Source of the DNA: Chlamydomonas sphaeroides
Taxonomy: Eukaryota > Chlorophyta > Chlorophyceae > Chlamydomonadales > Chlamydomonadaceae
Length of the DNA: 43,206 nt
Reading direction: 5' to 3'
Assembly (NCBI GenBank): GCA_001662425.1
Contig: BDDC01000589.1
Coordinates: 945 to 44,150, forward strand
This document shows, in pieces, positions 1 through 11,198 of this stretch. A model generated the notes under the pieces. It was not told where the DNA came from. It made no database searches and was given only the letters and a program-made list of their open reading frames with translations. Numbering within the stretch: the first letter of the stretch is position 1; every line of letters begins with the position of its first letter. The translations under genes and the position numbers were made by a program.

Positions 1-450
1 TCAGGTGCAACACCAAGTACGCGAAGGGCTTGGATCAAGTTCACGCAAGCGGGGAGTTGGGGTCAGAGGGGAAGGAAGTGCCAGAAGGGTCGCAGGCAAC
101 GCAAGCTGCGTGCTGTAGAGTAGTCACAGGTGCTGCGCTCACTGACGCTCGCTTGCACGGGGGTCAGTAGTAGTAGGTTGTCGGGCCGGGGGATGATTGA
201 CCTGTACCTATGGCGACGTGGTTCACCGCGACCAGATCGCTCGGACGCTTGTCGCTGGTGGTGCCTCTGAGGCGGACGCTGCGGAGGCCATCGCCACGTT
301 GCATAAGGCGGCTGCGGCGTATGGAGGTGCGGGCGTCTTGCTGCTGCTACAAGGGGCCTTGTTCATGTGCAACATGGCATAGCGCGCGGCTCTCGCAAAG
401 TTGTGCACCGCGCGCTTCATTGCTAACCTGGTTTGGCCCGTCTCTTGCAG

Positions 451-1039
451 GGCTCGCCATGGACGCAGGTGGCGCGCAGGCAACTATGCTGGCCATCCGG
501 GGCCAGATCCAGGGCCTTTCCAACCAGGTGGGGGGCCTTGCGAACCAGGTCGCGGGCCTTCAGGTGGCCATCCTTGCCAACACCAATCAGGTGGCCAACA
601 TGCAAGCCAGCATGCAGGCCACCAACAACAACTTCCGCGCCAGCCTAAGCAACTCGCAAGCGCGGCTGAGCGAACAGCTGGTGCCGCTGCGCGTGGAGGT
701 GCGGGCGGCCCGCATCCCGTGGGCGCGCTGCCCGGGGCGAACGTGCCATTCCCACGCACGCCCCAGCGAGGTGCCATTGCTTACCGCGGTGCAGCTCGAT
801 GCGCTCCAGGTGCGGCCAGCTTGGCAGATTGCAAATAAGGGCACAGCGGAGGTTTGCCATGCAAGTGCAGAGCCAGTACAGAGGGCCCGAGACGTAATGG
901 ACACGAGGGGTGAAGGCAACGATTCCTAACCCCCTTCTGTACTGTGGCCCAGGTGTTCTACAACCGGCCGTTCGGGGGCGAGGACGTGGGGCAGCGCCGC
1001 GCCGCCTTCGGGAAGTACATTGGGGTACGAATGCGGTGA
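451..1039 (+). CDS. Coiled-coil hypothetical protein, probably frameshifted
   Basis: Two exons can be supported, 451-809 and 953-1039, joined in phase 0 across a GT-AG intron (809|GTGCGG, CCCAG|953). The first in-frame ATG is at 459. The protein opens with regularly spaced Gln/Asn/Leu repeats (GLSNQVGGLANQVAGLQ and following) that look like a coiled coil, then LVPLRVEV, and ends VFYNRPFGGEDVGQRRAAFG plus eight residues. Between about 698 and 764 the conserved-looking text PHPVGALPGANVPFPRTP lies in another frame. After that, SEVPLLTAVQLDALQ returns to the original frame, so two compensating shifts (about 2 nt and 1 nt) are likely. A possible upstream exon ending at 326 (ATLHKAAAAYGG) joins 451 in matching phase but has no clear start. 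Function is unknown. It could be a decayed copy or a gene with sequencing errors. Confidence 0.45.
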
Positions 1040-1235
1040 GGCTTGAAATGGGAGCAGGGCAGTTGGGGCACTCGCTTGTACTGGGGCGGGCATGGTGGCT
1101 GTGGGCGGCTAGCAGCAGGGTGCTGCGCACTGCAGTGAGTCCGTAACGGGGATGGGTACCGGGGGGCTCGTCGGTTAGGTGCGGGAGCGGCCCCAGCGGT
1201 CGAAGAGCGTGGATGCGGCAGGTGCGGGGTCGCGG

Positions 1236-1254
1236 GTCTGGGTGGCCTCTTTTT
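1236..1254 (+). repeat. Fragment of dispersed repeat R80
   Basis: These 19 nt (ending in a run of five T) match positions 15239-15257 of the 80-nt dispersed repeat described at 15211-15290. Confidence 0.4.
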
Positions 1255-2369
1255 ACGCTGCCAGATGTACTTTTGATATGGAATGTGATGCCCCTGCCGC
1301 ACCCCGGATCATGCGCTGAGGCCGGTGCGGCCAGCAATTCAGGGAACTTGTGGGGGTTTTACACTGGCTCCGACAAAACCCGACAAACTGCTTCATAAGC
1401 GTTGAGTAGTGTCGCCCACGGAGGATAAGTAGAGCGATATGATTTGCGTAGCAGGTCGAGTGGGATGTGTGTGTGGATCTGCGGGCCTGCGGGCTCGGGC
1501 TACTACTCCCGTGCTGAGGGGTAGCAGACGGCAACGTGCCAGACGGCACCGGACCGGGTCCAAACGGTCTCTTGCGATCTTGTGTGAGCGTATGAGCGTA
1601 TGAGCGTGTGAGCATGTGCAGCGTGGGTCGCATCCGCCGGTGGCGGGGCCGACGACGGCGATGATGCGGTCGTGGGAGAACCTGTCGGTCCGGATGCCGA
1701 TGGGCAGGGGGCGGGAACGGTACGTCCTCCATTCTGTCACTGGGGTCAGTGGCCCCGAGCCGACGGCGGCGGCGACGGCAGCAGTGGCGGCAGGACCACC
1801 TGCCGGGCGAATGCCAGGACCACCTGCCTGCTGCTGCGGTACCGGCGAGGGAGCGGGGAGAGGGAGCCAAGGTTTGAGCAGTTGCAGGTGCGGCAGGGGG
1901 CGGGTGCGGCAGGTGGCATATGCCATAGCAGCAGCCGTAGCAGCAACAACTCCGGGTAGCGGCCCAAACTCCGTGCCGGCCTGACATCACTCTCCACGTG
2001 CCTGTGTTGGTCGCCCGCCCGGCCCTGCACTCGCGCACCCACACCCAGCGTACACCTAGGCATACATGCGACCAGCGACGAACGTCACACACACAGCGTG
2101 CGTGCGTGTTACTATTATTTTCCTTGAAAGTGAACTCCTCGCCGCACCCCCCGAAGCAGACATATCAGATCCATTCCCAGCGGTCCGGCTGACACACGCA
2201 CCGCCACCTGTGCCAGGCGGCTGCCAACACCCCGCGGGCCATGTGCACCCCGGCGTCACCCACAGGCGTCACCCACAGGTACCGGTAAAATTTCAGGGTC
2301 GCAGGATTGCAGGTACAGGTTAAAGGTTATTGGCTTCGTTCTGCTTATATTATCCACGGGCGTCACACC

Positions 2370-2427
2370 GGTATCACCCCGGCATCACCCCGGCATCACC
2401 CCGGCATCACCCCGGCATCATCCCGGC
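2370..2427 (+). repeat. 11-nt tandem repeat, about five units
   Basis: The unit GGCATCACCCC is repeated about five times, the last one degenerate. It lies in non-coding sequence and is a simple minisatellite. A separate 13-nt perfect duplicate (GCGTCACCCACAG) lies just upstream at 2253-2278. Confidence 0.8.
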
Positions 2428-2845
2428 AGCGCACCCAACCCTTCCCCGCGCTGCCCACCCATATCCCAACGCTGCGCAACGGGCACATGCCACCGCCAGC
2501 CGTACACGCACCCCACGCCCGTAACGCATCGCCAATGGCCCTGGTCATGGCCCACCCGCCCCAAGCGCTGGCAGCCCACACACCCCAGCCAGGGCCCCGG
2601 CAGGAGGAGCAGCAGGAGCAGGAGGACCCGAAGGTGCCCGCGCGCTCGCGGCCCGGCCCCCGCCCCGACGCCTGGCGCTGCGCCATGCCCCACCCCCACC
2701 CCCCATTGGAGTCAAGCGTGTGCCTCTGTCCATTGCGCCCTTGCTCCGACGGCGCTGCGCAGCGTCCCCCACCCCTCCACCCCACCACCCCATCACCCGC
2801 ACGCGCGCACCCACTAAGCCCCTGCCGCCCCCGCTCTAAACCTGT

Positions 2846-2873
2846 CCCAGCTGCGCATGGGTGCATGGCTCGG
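2846..2873 (-). repeat. Fragment of dispersed repeat R80
   Basis: About 28 nt around the string GCTGCGCATGGGTGCATGGC match, in inverted orientation, the right end of the copy at 15211-15290, and in direct orientation the left end of the copy at 26572-26651. Confidence 0.5.
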
Positions 2874-3502
2874 GGGCGTACTCGTACTTGTGCTACCTTG
2901 GCGCCCGAGTCAAACGGCTCGTGCCCCTCAAGGGGCGAGCCGACGGGCCAGCGGGCCAGCCGGCAGCGCTGCGCTAACGTGGACTTGAAAGTCATACTAC
3001 TGGAGCTTAATTGTGCCTCCTAGCAAACTAGCATGGCTTCCGGGGCACGAACAGTCCGACAGCAACCTTAGTCCAGGAGGAGAGCGGGAGGAGCCTCCTG
3101 CCTCAAGCTTTCGTTCAATCACGGTGCTCCCATGACGCCGCCGGTCCCACGCCGACGCTGTACGCGTCGTGCGACGCCAGGCTGGAGGCATCACGCGAGT
3201 CCTTAAGTATCCTAACGATCATGTGGGGAGGGTGGCGTCCTGGAAGTGTGAGGGGGCGGCGCTGCTCGCATCCTTCGGGGACGAGGGGGCTGCCAGGCCC
3301 GCACACGTTCGCGACCCATGTCGCGCCGGTTGTGCAATGGAGCCCACAACACCATGCAATTGGATACCAAAGCTAATTGACCACGTGCTTGTTGAACCCA
3401 ACCTTGCGACATGCAACGGACGCTTACACGTCACAGGAAGCACTTCGCCAAATGGCTGCACACGGCTGTTAACACGTATGATGTGATGCAGAGGTTATAG
3501 GT

Positions 3503-6097
3503 ATGGTGCGGCGCGCGCTTCTGCTCGGCGCTACTGTCTTAGTCGCTGGGCTGCTTCGCCTCAGCGCGCTGCCTGACGAGCCGCTGATCGACACGGTCAT
3601 CACAAGCGCAACGGAATGGCCTCTGTTCCTCGGCATTGGACCGCCGTTCCTGACGCCCGAGGCCGATGCCGACGCGTCCTGCTACACGCGCTGGCAAGGG
3701 CTTCACGGCGCAAAATGCACAGCCCACAAGAGTGGTCAGCTGCCAGTGGCGCTGCACAACTGCGTCCGGGGCCCCGCGGCCGGCACGCTGATCCTGCGTC
3801 GCCATGGCGAGTTTGACGGCGACCCGGCCGGCACGGCCATCTACCGCGTTCGCGTCGCGGGCGCCGAGGGCGTGTGGCTCCTGGACGTCACGTACTGCCG
3901 CCCAGACCTGGCCCTGGCCGTGTACGCGCTGCCCGCGCCGGGCCGCTACTCGCTCGAGGTGCTCATGCTCTACACATCCTTCACCTTCGCCACGCCCAAC
4001 GCCAGCAACGCGCTCGCCGCGCCCTGGGCCGGCTACCTTACCCTCACCGCGCCCAACGCTTCCTCCACCAGTTCCGGCGCAGCCCTCGGTCAGGCCTGGT
4101 CCGCCCTGCCAGACGCCTCCGTCCTCACCTCCCCTGGCACCCGCGCCACGCCGCCGCGCCAGCAGGCGCTGCCCCTGTGCCCAGACGCCGGCCCGCTGCC
4201 CGGCCGCTGGCGCTTCCCTTCCGGTCCCGCGCCCGGCGCCGCGCCGCTGCTACGAACCTGCATATGGGGCGACGCCGCGAACGACTGCTCCCGGCCCGAC
4301 CGCCGGGCCATCCAGACGGGCCCTCCCGTCCCGACCGGCGCCGCCGGGTCGCTGCTGGCGTGGCAGCCTACAGGCTGCCGGCTGCGCTCCGTGGCCGGCC
4401 TGACGCTGGGCCCGGGCTCCTTCGCGGCCGCTGGCGGTGGCGGCGCCGCCGCCGTCGGGCCGGGCCATGGGGGCCGCGAGCAGCACGGCCCCGAGCTGAC
4501 GACGTCTGCCGGCGGCGGCACCGCTGCTGCCCGAGCAGCAGCTGCTGGCGGTGGCGGCGACGGCGGGGTGTTGGCGTCAGCGGAGCTGGAGGGCGCGGCG
4601 GCGGAGGTGCAGCCGGGCAGCTGCGTGCCGCCGGGCCGCCGGCACGTGTGTTTCGTGGGCGACAGCCACACCCGCTTCCTGGCCAACAGCCTGATGCTGT
4701 GGCTGTCGCAGTACACTCGTACGGTCAACAATACGGCAAAGGAGCTGCTGTACAGCCCGCAGGTGTCGTACTTCCGCATGCTGTGGGGGTACGACTGGCC
4801 GACGGCGGCGGCGAGGCCGCCGCCGCCGCCTGGTGCCACCGAGGCGGGGGGGTCCGACCCACATGCGGGGCCGCTTGCGGTCAACTGTACGGATGTGTTG
4901 GTCAACTTTGGGCAGTGGCCGGCGTCGTACCGCGCGGGGCCGGTGCCGTTCTCGCCGGGGCAGTACGGCGCACAGCTCTCGTACGTACGGACGCGCATGC
5001 TAGAGCTGCGGCTGCGGTACGGCATACGGGTGTGGTGGATCACGACGGGCATGTCATCTCTCAAGGCGCGGCTCGAGGCGGCGGGCGTTGACTGGCGTAC
5101 GGATCCGTTACTGATGCTGTACAATCGGCTGGGGGTTGACGTCATGAGCGGCGCGGTGGCGGCGGGGCGCGTTGGCGCCGTCGGCTGGCTCGGAGGCCAC
5201 GTTGGGGGGCGCGAGGGAGGGGAGGGAGGGAAGCAGGATGAGGAGCGTGGCAAAAACGAGGGCGAGGATGGGGATGCAGATGGGAACGAGGATGGGGATG
5301 GGGATGGGGGTGGGCAGGAAAGCGGGGACGAAGGCGGCTGGTGGCCGTGGACGCTTAGCCTGGGCCGCCGCGGAGGCGGCCGCCGGCAGGCGTTGGAGGC
5401 AGCGGAGCTGCCGCCAGCGACCGATGGGACCACGGTCGCCGCCGCTGCCCGGGCGGCGACTGCAACCGCAACGGCGGCGGCGGCTCTGGCCGCTGGCGGC
5501 GGGCCCGGCAGCCTCGGCCCCTGGGCGCCGCGCCGTCTGGCCCGCCGCCGGCACCGGCGGCGGCAGCTGTCGTTGCCGCTGGTGGCAGAGCAACAGCACC
5601 GCCGCCAGCCGCAGCAGGCGCAGGCGCACTGGCGACGCCGCCGGAGGCAGCTTCCGGAGCAGCCCGACGCCGCCGCCGCGGAACTGGCGCTGCTCGCCGG
5701 CGCCGCCGACGCCGGCTGGCGCTGGCGGCTCGACAGCTACTGGAACGCGGCGGCGGCGCCGCGCCGTCGGCTGCGCCGAGAGGGCGAGGTTCCGGTCGGC
5801 GGCGGCGCCGCCGACGGCGACGGCGCCGCCGCCGTCATGGCCATCCCCGTCATCGACACGTGGAGCGTGACGCGTGTGCTGCATGACGCCACGTGGGACG
5901 GGATCCACTATGCAAATACGGGGCCGGTGGGGGTAGCGCAGCTGACGTCGGTGCTGCATGCGCTGTGCTCCGAGCGGGCGATGGCCGAGGTGGCGGCAGC
6001 GGCGGCAGCGGGCGCGGGCGAGGACGAAGCCAAGGTCGGGGCCGAGGCGGCGGCGGCACTGGCGGCGGCGGCCGCGGCGGTTGTGGAAGGGGGCTGA
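3503..6097 (+). CDS. PC-esterase/SGNH-like secretory pathway protein
   Basis: A single open exon of 864 codons starts at the ATG of 3503. Residues 1-24 (MVRRALLLGATVLVAGLLRL) form a signal peptide or type II anchor, so the protein probably acts in the Golgi or outside the cell. The catalytic block VCFVGDSHTRFLANSL places the SGNH nucleophile in GDS at Ser388. A second block, VNFGQWPASY, resembles the Asn/Gly block of PC-esterases. WDGIHY at 798-803 supplies the Asp799-x-x-His802 pair. Known relatives with this layout (PC-esterase, NXPE and Cas1p-like families) modify glycans by O-acetylation. That substrate is inference here. About 225 residues of acidic and Gly/Ala/Arg low-complexity sequence (roughly 555-780) separate VWWITTGMSSL from IPVIDTWSVTRVLH, where family members usually have a short link. 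The GC-rich frame could hide an intron in that stretch. Confidence 0.75.
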   Translation: MVRRALLLGATVLVAGLLRLSALPDEPLIDTVITSATEWPLFLGIGPPFLTPEADADASCYTRWQGLHGAKCTAHKSGQLPVALHNCVRGPAAGTLILRRHGEFDGDPAGTAIYRVRVAGAEGVWLLDVTYCRPDLALAVYALPAPGRYSLEVLMLYTSFTFATPNASNALAAPWAGYLTLTAPNASSTSSGAALGQAWSALPDASVLTSPGTRATPPRQQALPLCPDAGPLPGRWRFPSGPAPGAAPLLRTCIWGDAANDCSRPDRRAIQTGPPVPTGAAGSLLAWQPTGCRLRSVAGLTLGPGSFAAAGGGGAAAVGPGHGGREQHGPELTTSAGGGTAAARAAAAGGGGDGGVLASAELEGAAAEVQPGSCVPPGRRHVCFVGDSHTRFLANSLMLWLSQYTRTVNNTAKELLYSPQVSYFRMLWGYDWPTAAARPPPPPGATEAGGSDPHAGPLAVNCTDVLVNFGQWPASYRAGPVPFSPGQYGAQLSYVRTRMLELRLRYGIRVWWITTGMSSLKARLEAAGVDWRTDPLLMLYNRLGVDVMSGAVAAGRVGAVGWLGGHVGGREGGEGGKQDEERGKNEGEDGDADGNEDGDGDGGGQESGDEGGWWPWTLSLGRRGGGRRQALEAAELPPATDGTTVAAAARAATATATAAAALAAGGGPGSLGPWAPRRLARRRHRRRQLSLPLVAEQQHRRQPQQAQAHWRRRRRQLPEQPDAAAAELALLAGAADAGWRWRLDSYWNAAAAPRRRLRREGEVPVGGGAADGDGAAAVMAIPVIDTWSVTRVLHDATWDGIHYANTGPVGVAQLTSVLHALCSERAMAEVAAAAAAGAGEDEAKVGAEAAAALAAAAAAVVEGG

Positions 6098-8387
6098 GGT
6101 GCTGGGACGCGGTGCGGCCTGCCGAGGCGCTGGCACGGACGGGCTGTGGACGCCGCATGTTGCCGACATGGGTGGGTGCTGCATGGCAACGCGGCGTGTG
6201 GCGCTCGGCTTACGTGATGGGCCTAGGCGCGCAGCGCGCAGATAATGCTATGCATGTTGGTGTTGCTGCTGCCCACGACCGCTTCTTGGCCAGGCCGCCG
6301 GCCCGCTTCGTGTCCACGGCGTGCGCGCCCAGCAGCATGCAGCACAGGTGGCGGGGCGAAGGAGCGGCTAGCGCGTGGCCGCGAGCCGGCACCCCTGCTG
6401 CGGCTCTTGCACTGCGCCCTCAGGAGCTGGACTTCGTTGCCGCGGGCAGCCTCGCGCGGTCAGCCAGGTGGCAGCGCAGCCGCCGACGGGGGGCAGCGCC
6501 AGGTGGCAGCGCAGCAGCGGCCCAGCACGCCCCCAGCTGGGCGCCTGGGCCGCAGGAGGACCCAGAGGCTGGCCTCTCGAGGTGCCTCACGGGAGCACGG
6601 GTGCCTCGGAGGGCATATGGGGGAAATGGCGCCTGGAGGTGGTGCCACATTCTACCCCTCCTGAAGGGAACGGCCCGGGTCCGTCGCATTGGTGGAAGGC
6701 GGTCCAAACCTGCGACCTCAGCAGCTGTCTGACGAGCTAAGCACGGCAGCCGCCAGCACCGGGCGCTGGGTAAGGCCCTTTTATTGTAGAACCAGCGTGG
6801 AAGTCAGTGAAAGGAGTAGGGCGAAGGGATGCGTGCGCACAGCACGCCGCTCATAGGGGTTGTACGGGTAATGGAGGCAGGCTGCGCTGGCAGGGGCCGC
6901 AGCTGTGTGCCAAGAGCGAGCTCCGGCGGCCTCGAATCTGAGGCGATCTGGGCCCCCGCCGCCTCGGGGCTGCATGGGGCTGTGCGGCGCGCCCAGCGCC
7001 CGCAGGCCCCCCGCGGCGACGCAGGTGCAGAGGCGCGGCCGCGTTACACGCCGTGCGCGCCGGCCAAGACACTCCGCACGAAAGGTATTCACAAGCGCTT
7101 TATAGTACCTTGATAATACTATTGCGACTACCACTCCATACCATACCGTCCACGGCCATCAGTCAGGCCCTGGTATCAGATGCTCGGATGCCGCCATTCG
7201 CCGCACATGGTGGCACCTTCTCGCCGGCACAACCCGGCTCGCGCGCCCGAACAACGCATGCACAGAGCGCCGCCTGTCGCTTGATTCCCAGACGTGAGGC
7301 GGTCTAGGGAAAAGCAGCCACGGCCGCCCCATGAGCAGCAGGCTTATTGATGCAGCGCTCGCCTCAGTCCGGAGCCCCACGACATGGGGAGCAGGAAAGG
7401 CGCCGGCGCAGGGCGGCCTCAACATAAAAGAAGGACGCAGTGGTCGCCAGTGCGCTGGCCGCATACCGTCGTACTTTGGAGCATCGCGCTGCCATTCACA
7501 CGATTCACACTTCCCGTCATAATGCCCCATTCATCAGTCCACAGCTGTCCGCGGTACCAATCCACGAACGCAGGGCCGCAGCAGGCACACAGACCCGCCC
7601 ATGCAAAGCCGCGAGTCCCCAAGACACTCTTCTTGACCCGTGGGACGCAGTGCGTATGGACCCCTAACCAGCAAGCTATGGAACAGCACACGCACACGCA
7701 TCAAAGCAGCCGCGTCCCAGCCTCCAGGGCACTGGACGGCAGGCCTGCCATAAGGACGCACCGTCTACCGTCTTTACCCAGAAGACGCAAGGATGACAGC
7801 GCAAGCGCGGGGCACCCGCTGTGGTCACTGCGCTGGACAGACAAACCCAGCGGCCACGCGGACGAGCCGCGCGAACAGCACAATCATGATGAGCCGAGGC
7901 TGCGTCAGGTAGAGCAGCAGGAGCAACCCGGCTGCGCCGAAGCGCACCGCCGACAGCATACGCAACGCACAGTCGTCACACATAGTTATGAATGTCCGCG
8001 AGCAGCAGCCAGCTGCTGCTGAGCATATTCTGGCCAACCCTGCCGAACAACCCAACGGCCCAGCCCTTGGTGCCGCCAGCGCAGCGCACCAGTCGCTGCG
8101 GGGCACTGACAAGCCTTCGCAAGCTATCAGGCGCCCGGCCCAGTGCCGCACCCACACAGCACAGCCGCCAGGCCTAGCAAGCGGCAACGCGCCACCCGTC
8201 TAAGCCAGTTGCCCATGGCCGCACAGCACAACACGGACGCGTGGCGCCACGCAGCGCCCACAGTGGCACGCCGGCACGCAGCCCCGCAACAGACAGAAAG
8301 GCGTAGGATACTGTGCGCGCAAAGCAGCGCATGCGCGCCGCGCCACGGCGGCATCATGCCCGCTCAGCTGCGCACAGCATGCCCGGG
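6098..8387. other. Spacer without a supported gene
   Basis: The open frames here are short, overlap on both strands and have the amino-acid composition expected from GC-rich non-coding DNA. The stretch 7080-7150 is AT-richer than its surroundings. It presumably contains the 3' UTR of the esterase-like gene and that of the minus-strand gene ending at 8388. A minus-strand TGTAA lies at 7048-7044 but is 1.3 kb from that stop codon. Confidence 0.45.
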
Positions 8388-9470
8388 TCACCCCAAAGCG
8401 TATGGGCCGGCAGAGCCAAACACAAAGCCAAGGGGCCCCGCCGTGCCGGCTGTACGGACATAGAAGCCCGCAGCAGCGCCCATCTGGCCGTGCCCGGAGC
8501 CCGGCCCGACATTGCGGCCGGACCCCGACCCAGATCTGTAATCAGACCCGGACATTGACCCGGACGCTGAACCGGATGCCGACGGGTCCGACGCAGCGCT
8601 GTCCCGGGCCGGGGCAAGCTGACAGCTGTCGGCCGGCGAGCGCGCGGCCACGGCGCCCGCCGCCGCCATTCGCAGCTGCATGACGACGGCAGGGTTGGAG
8701 AAGAAGGCTGGGCTAAACTGCAGCGGGTTGAGCATGGACGTGGGCAGCGCCGAGGGAGGCATGTGCGACAGGGAGGGCAGCTGCAGGCGCATGCCGGCAT
8801 CGGGCTGGGAAGGCGCCGGCTGCTGCTGCTGCTGCTGCTGCTGCTGCCGCAGCTGATGAGCGGCCGGCGGCACCGGCGGCGCGGCGTGGCCCTGATGCGT
8901 CGAGGCGAGCTGGGGGTGAGCGTTGTGCTGGTGCGTCGTTGTGCTGGCCAGTCCGCAGCCTTGCTGGCCGTCGGAGTGGCGGGGGCGCGGCGGCGCCAAG
9001 CCGTGTGGAGCTTGCTGCTCCAGCGGCGCCACTGCCATGGCGGCATGCGGCCATGTGTCGCCCACGGGCTGCTGACGGGGCGCAAGCGGCAGCTCACAGA
9101 TAGCGGCAAAGTCTGAGAGGCGGACCGGGCCAAAGCCCTCGCAACGCAGCGCTGTCGTTACGGTTGACACGTCGCCGCCTAGCAGCTCTGTGCAGAGGTA
9201 CTTTGCTTCGATGTCCTCCTCGGTCGTGAGCGATGGAGCTGCCGCGACGAAGGAATGCGGGTTCCGAAGTTGCTGCAGAGCCCCGCAGGCATCCGCCTGT
9301 TGTTCGCTTAAGATAGCAGAGGCACATGCTTGTAGCTCTGTCGCCGCGAGGACGTTGTTGGTGAACGAGGAGGCAGCAGCTGCGTTCTCGGGCTGCTCGC
9401 TGCGCCGTCTCTTTCCCAGCGCCGAGGTGATCCCCTGTCGATTCAGGGACAGCTTGTCAGCATCAGGCAT
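8388..9470 (-). CDS. Polyglutamine/Ser-Gly-rich protein of unknown function
   Basis: A 360-codon open frame runs from the ATG at 9470 to the stop at 8388. The same frame is open a little further upstream but without an ATG. The first 120 residues look like ordinary protein: KRRRSEQ could be a nuclear localisation signal, and TTEEDIEAKYLCTELLGGDV followed by FGPVRLSDFAAICELPL reads as a folded or helical segment. The rest is low complexity: His/Pro/Gln-rich sequence, a run of nine glutamines encoded by CAG repeats (plus strand about 8822-8850), then a Ser/Gly tail. Such composition is common in algal transcription regulators, but no known domain is recognised and no function is claimed. More upstream exons are possible; a protein-like stretch (INDRRVAAEDLRSRLADL) lies at 9510-9570 on the same strand, but no phase-correct intron links it. 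Confidence 0.5.
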   Translation of the reverse strand: MPDADKLSLNRQGITSALGKRRRSEQPENAAAASSFTNNVLAATELQACASAILSEQQADACGALQQLRNPHSFVAAAPSLTTEEDIEAKYLCTELLGGDVSTVTTALRCEGFGPVRLSDFAAICELPLAPRQQPVGDTWPHAAMAVAPLEQQAPHGLAPPRPRHSDGQQGCGLASTTTHQHNAHPQLASTHQGHAAPPVPPAAHQLRQQQQQQQQQPAPSQPDAGMRLQLPSLSHMPPSALPTSMLNPLQFSPAFFSNPAVVMQLRMAAAGAVAARSPADSCQLAPARDSAASDPSASGSASGSMSGSDYRSGSGSGRNVGPGSGHGQMGAAAGFYVRTAGTAGPLGFVFGSAGPYALG

Positions 9471-10032
9471 GCATAAACCGACAAGCCTGCGCACAAGTCC
9501 TCACTATACGAATGCTTACAGAGGTCAGCGAGTCTCGAGCGAAGGTCCTCGGCGGCCACTCTTCGGTCATTGATCACGCTAATGGCGCGCGCAGAGAAGC
9601 TCCCGACGCGGCTACAGGCGGCGGCCTCCCCGACAGCGCAGGCTCGTCGCTGTCGGCTGTCGGCCGTGCTCAGGGCCGCCCGGCAACACCAGCTGCGCGC
9701 TCGTCTAGGCAGAAAGGAAGCGCTGCAATTCGTCAGCGCCTTTGGCTTCTTGTTCTGGCGAGAAAGCGAAATGGACGCAACACGGAGAGTGGGCGAGTTA
9801 AGTCCCCAGCGGCTGTGGCGCTGGGGCGCGTTGCTATGCAATGTTGGTGCACGCGGGCCGCACGTGTAACGCGGGGCTGGCATCCATGTGCCGGTACGGC
9901 GGGTTTCAGCTGGTTCTGTCGCCCCTCGCTGTTTTCGTCGCGGTCGTCGCTCCCCCTCCTGCTATCCCGGGCCCGTGATGCACGCGTGCAGTGCACATGT
10001 GGAGCAAGAAGGGTTGCGTGCATGACTGCACA

Positions 10033-10093
10033 AGCAGTTTCAGCCAACAACAAACAGTTTCGGCCAACAAACTGTTTCATCCAACACACCGTT
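10033..10093 (+). repeat. 16-17 nt imperfect tandem repeat
   Basis: Three to four degenerate units of the form CAGTTTCAGCCAACAA follow one another, including GTTTCGGCCAACAAACTG and GTTTCATCCAACACACC. It is AT-richer than the flanks and non-coding. Confidence 0.7.
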
Positions 10094-10786
10094 TAAGTCA
10101 CATCGGTCGCCCACAAGTCCGAGGCACGCGCCAACAGTCGCGGCGCCGCGCCAGCCGTCGTCAGAGCCCAGGAAAGACCGTGACCTCCGGCCTCCGCCAT
10201 TTTCGCGTCAATTCACCACGCCTCACCCAACCACCTCGCCGCTCCTGCCCCTTCTCCTGTCCTCGCGCCGCAGCTTCCAGCAACCTGAGCGCCCTGCATT
10301 CACACGCCTCGCGCGGGCCTCGCCACACGCGGCGCTTCGGCTGGCCAGTCACGCACACACCGGTACGGCAAACCCCCGCCCCAGCTGTCAACCGCCGCCT
10401 TCCCCTGCAGCTCCCCGCCGCACTGCCCCCGCGCCTCCCACACAGTCGGGGCCACATGCGGTGAACACGACTTCCTGAGACTGTCCCCGCAACCGCCCCG
10501 GCCCCCTCCTTGGCGCGTGCACGCAGGGCCCCTCCCGACCCACGCAGCGCGGACCACGCAGCACTGCCGTAGAGCCGTACCCACGCGGGCACCCAGCTGC
10601 GGTCCCCACACGAGGCCTCCTGGCCACGCACCTGGCACCCTCCGCGCCCTGCAGGGCTTGACTCTAATCTTAAGAAACGATTCGCGACAACCGTGCAAAA
10701 CAGGCCGCGCCAGGGTTGCTGAAAATGGATGTACAGGGGGATGTTGGTGCCCCGTAACCGTAACCGCTCACCATGGCTAACACGGC

Positions 10787-10791
10787 TTACA
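10787..10791 (-). terminator. Candidate TGTAA poly(A) signal of glycosyltransferase-like gene
   Basis: TGTAA on the minus strand lies about 300 nt after the stop codon at 11091. TGTAA is the usual polyadenylation signal of Chlamydomonas nuclear genes. The match is only five bases, so it is supportive rather than conclusive. Confidence 0.5.
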
Positions 10792-11090
10792 AGACATCAG
10801 CACGGACCTCAGCGGCCAGCCAGCCGCACGTGCTGGGTCCGCATACCGCCACCCCCTGGGGCCCCTGAGCGCAAGGCCAAGGGTGCAGTACACCGAGCGC
10901 GCGAGGAGCGAGAGGACGAGGACGCGCTACACAGTACGCCACGCGTGCGGCCCCACACCGACACAGCAACGTGCACCAGCACTCCTCCACCCACCACACA
11001 CACAGCGTCCAACCCCCGTCCCCGTCCCACTGCATCGAAACGCACACAGGGTCTCACACGCTGCGCAGTCGCTCCCCCGTTTCCCCCGGC

Positions 11091-11164
11091 CTAGGCAGCT
11101 CCCAGCCGCCGCCTCCTGCCCACCAGGCCCGTCCGCACCAGGAAAGGCGCTATGTCTATGGACA

Positions 11165-11198
<34 letters not shown>

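Larger units (their letters stand above)
1040..3502. other. Spacer without a supported gene
   Basis: No open frame here shows protein-like composition together with usable splice sites. It holds a 13-nt duplicate at 2253-2278, an 11-nt tandem array at 2370-2427, and two short fragments of a dispersed repeat (1236-1254 and 2846-2873). The last few hundred bases before 3503 are less GC-rich and probably include the promoter of the esterase-like gene. Confidence 0.5.
9471..11090. other. Spacer with no supported gene
   Basis: It holds a 16-17 nt tandem repeat (10033-10093) and the presumed 3' UTR of the glycosyltransferase-like gene. A short protein-like frame on the minus strand near 9510-9570 may be an exon of the upstream end of the 8388-9470 gene but cannot be joined with confidence. 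Confidence 0.4.

Noticed and set aside
197..382. A 61-codon frame at the left end
   Set aside because: It lacks an ATG. Part of it (to 326) could be an upstream exon of the coiled-coil gene, but its own start and 5' splice site cannot be fixed.
4090..5433. A 447-codon minus-strand frame inside the esterase-like gene
   Set aside because: It mirrors the coding strand and has Pro/Ser-rich shadow composition. The plus strand carries the catalytic motifs.
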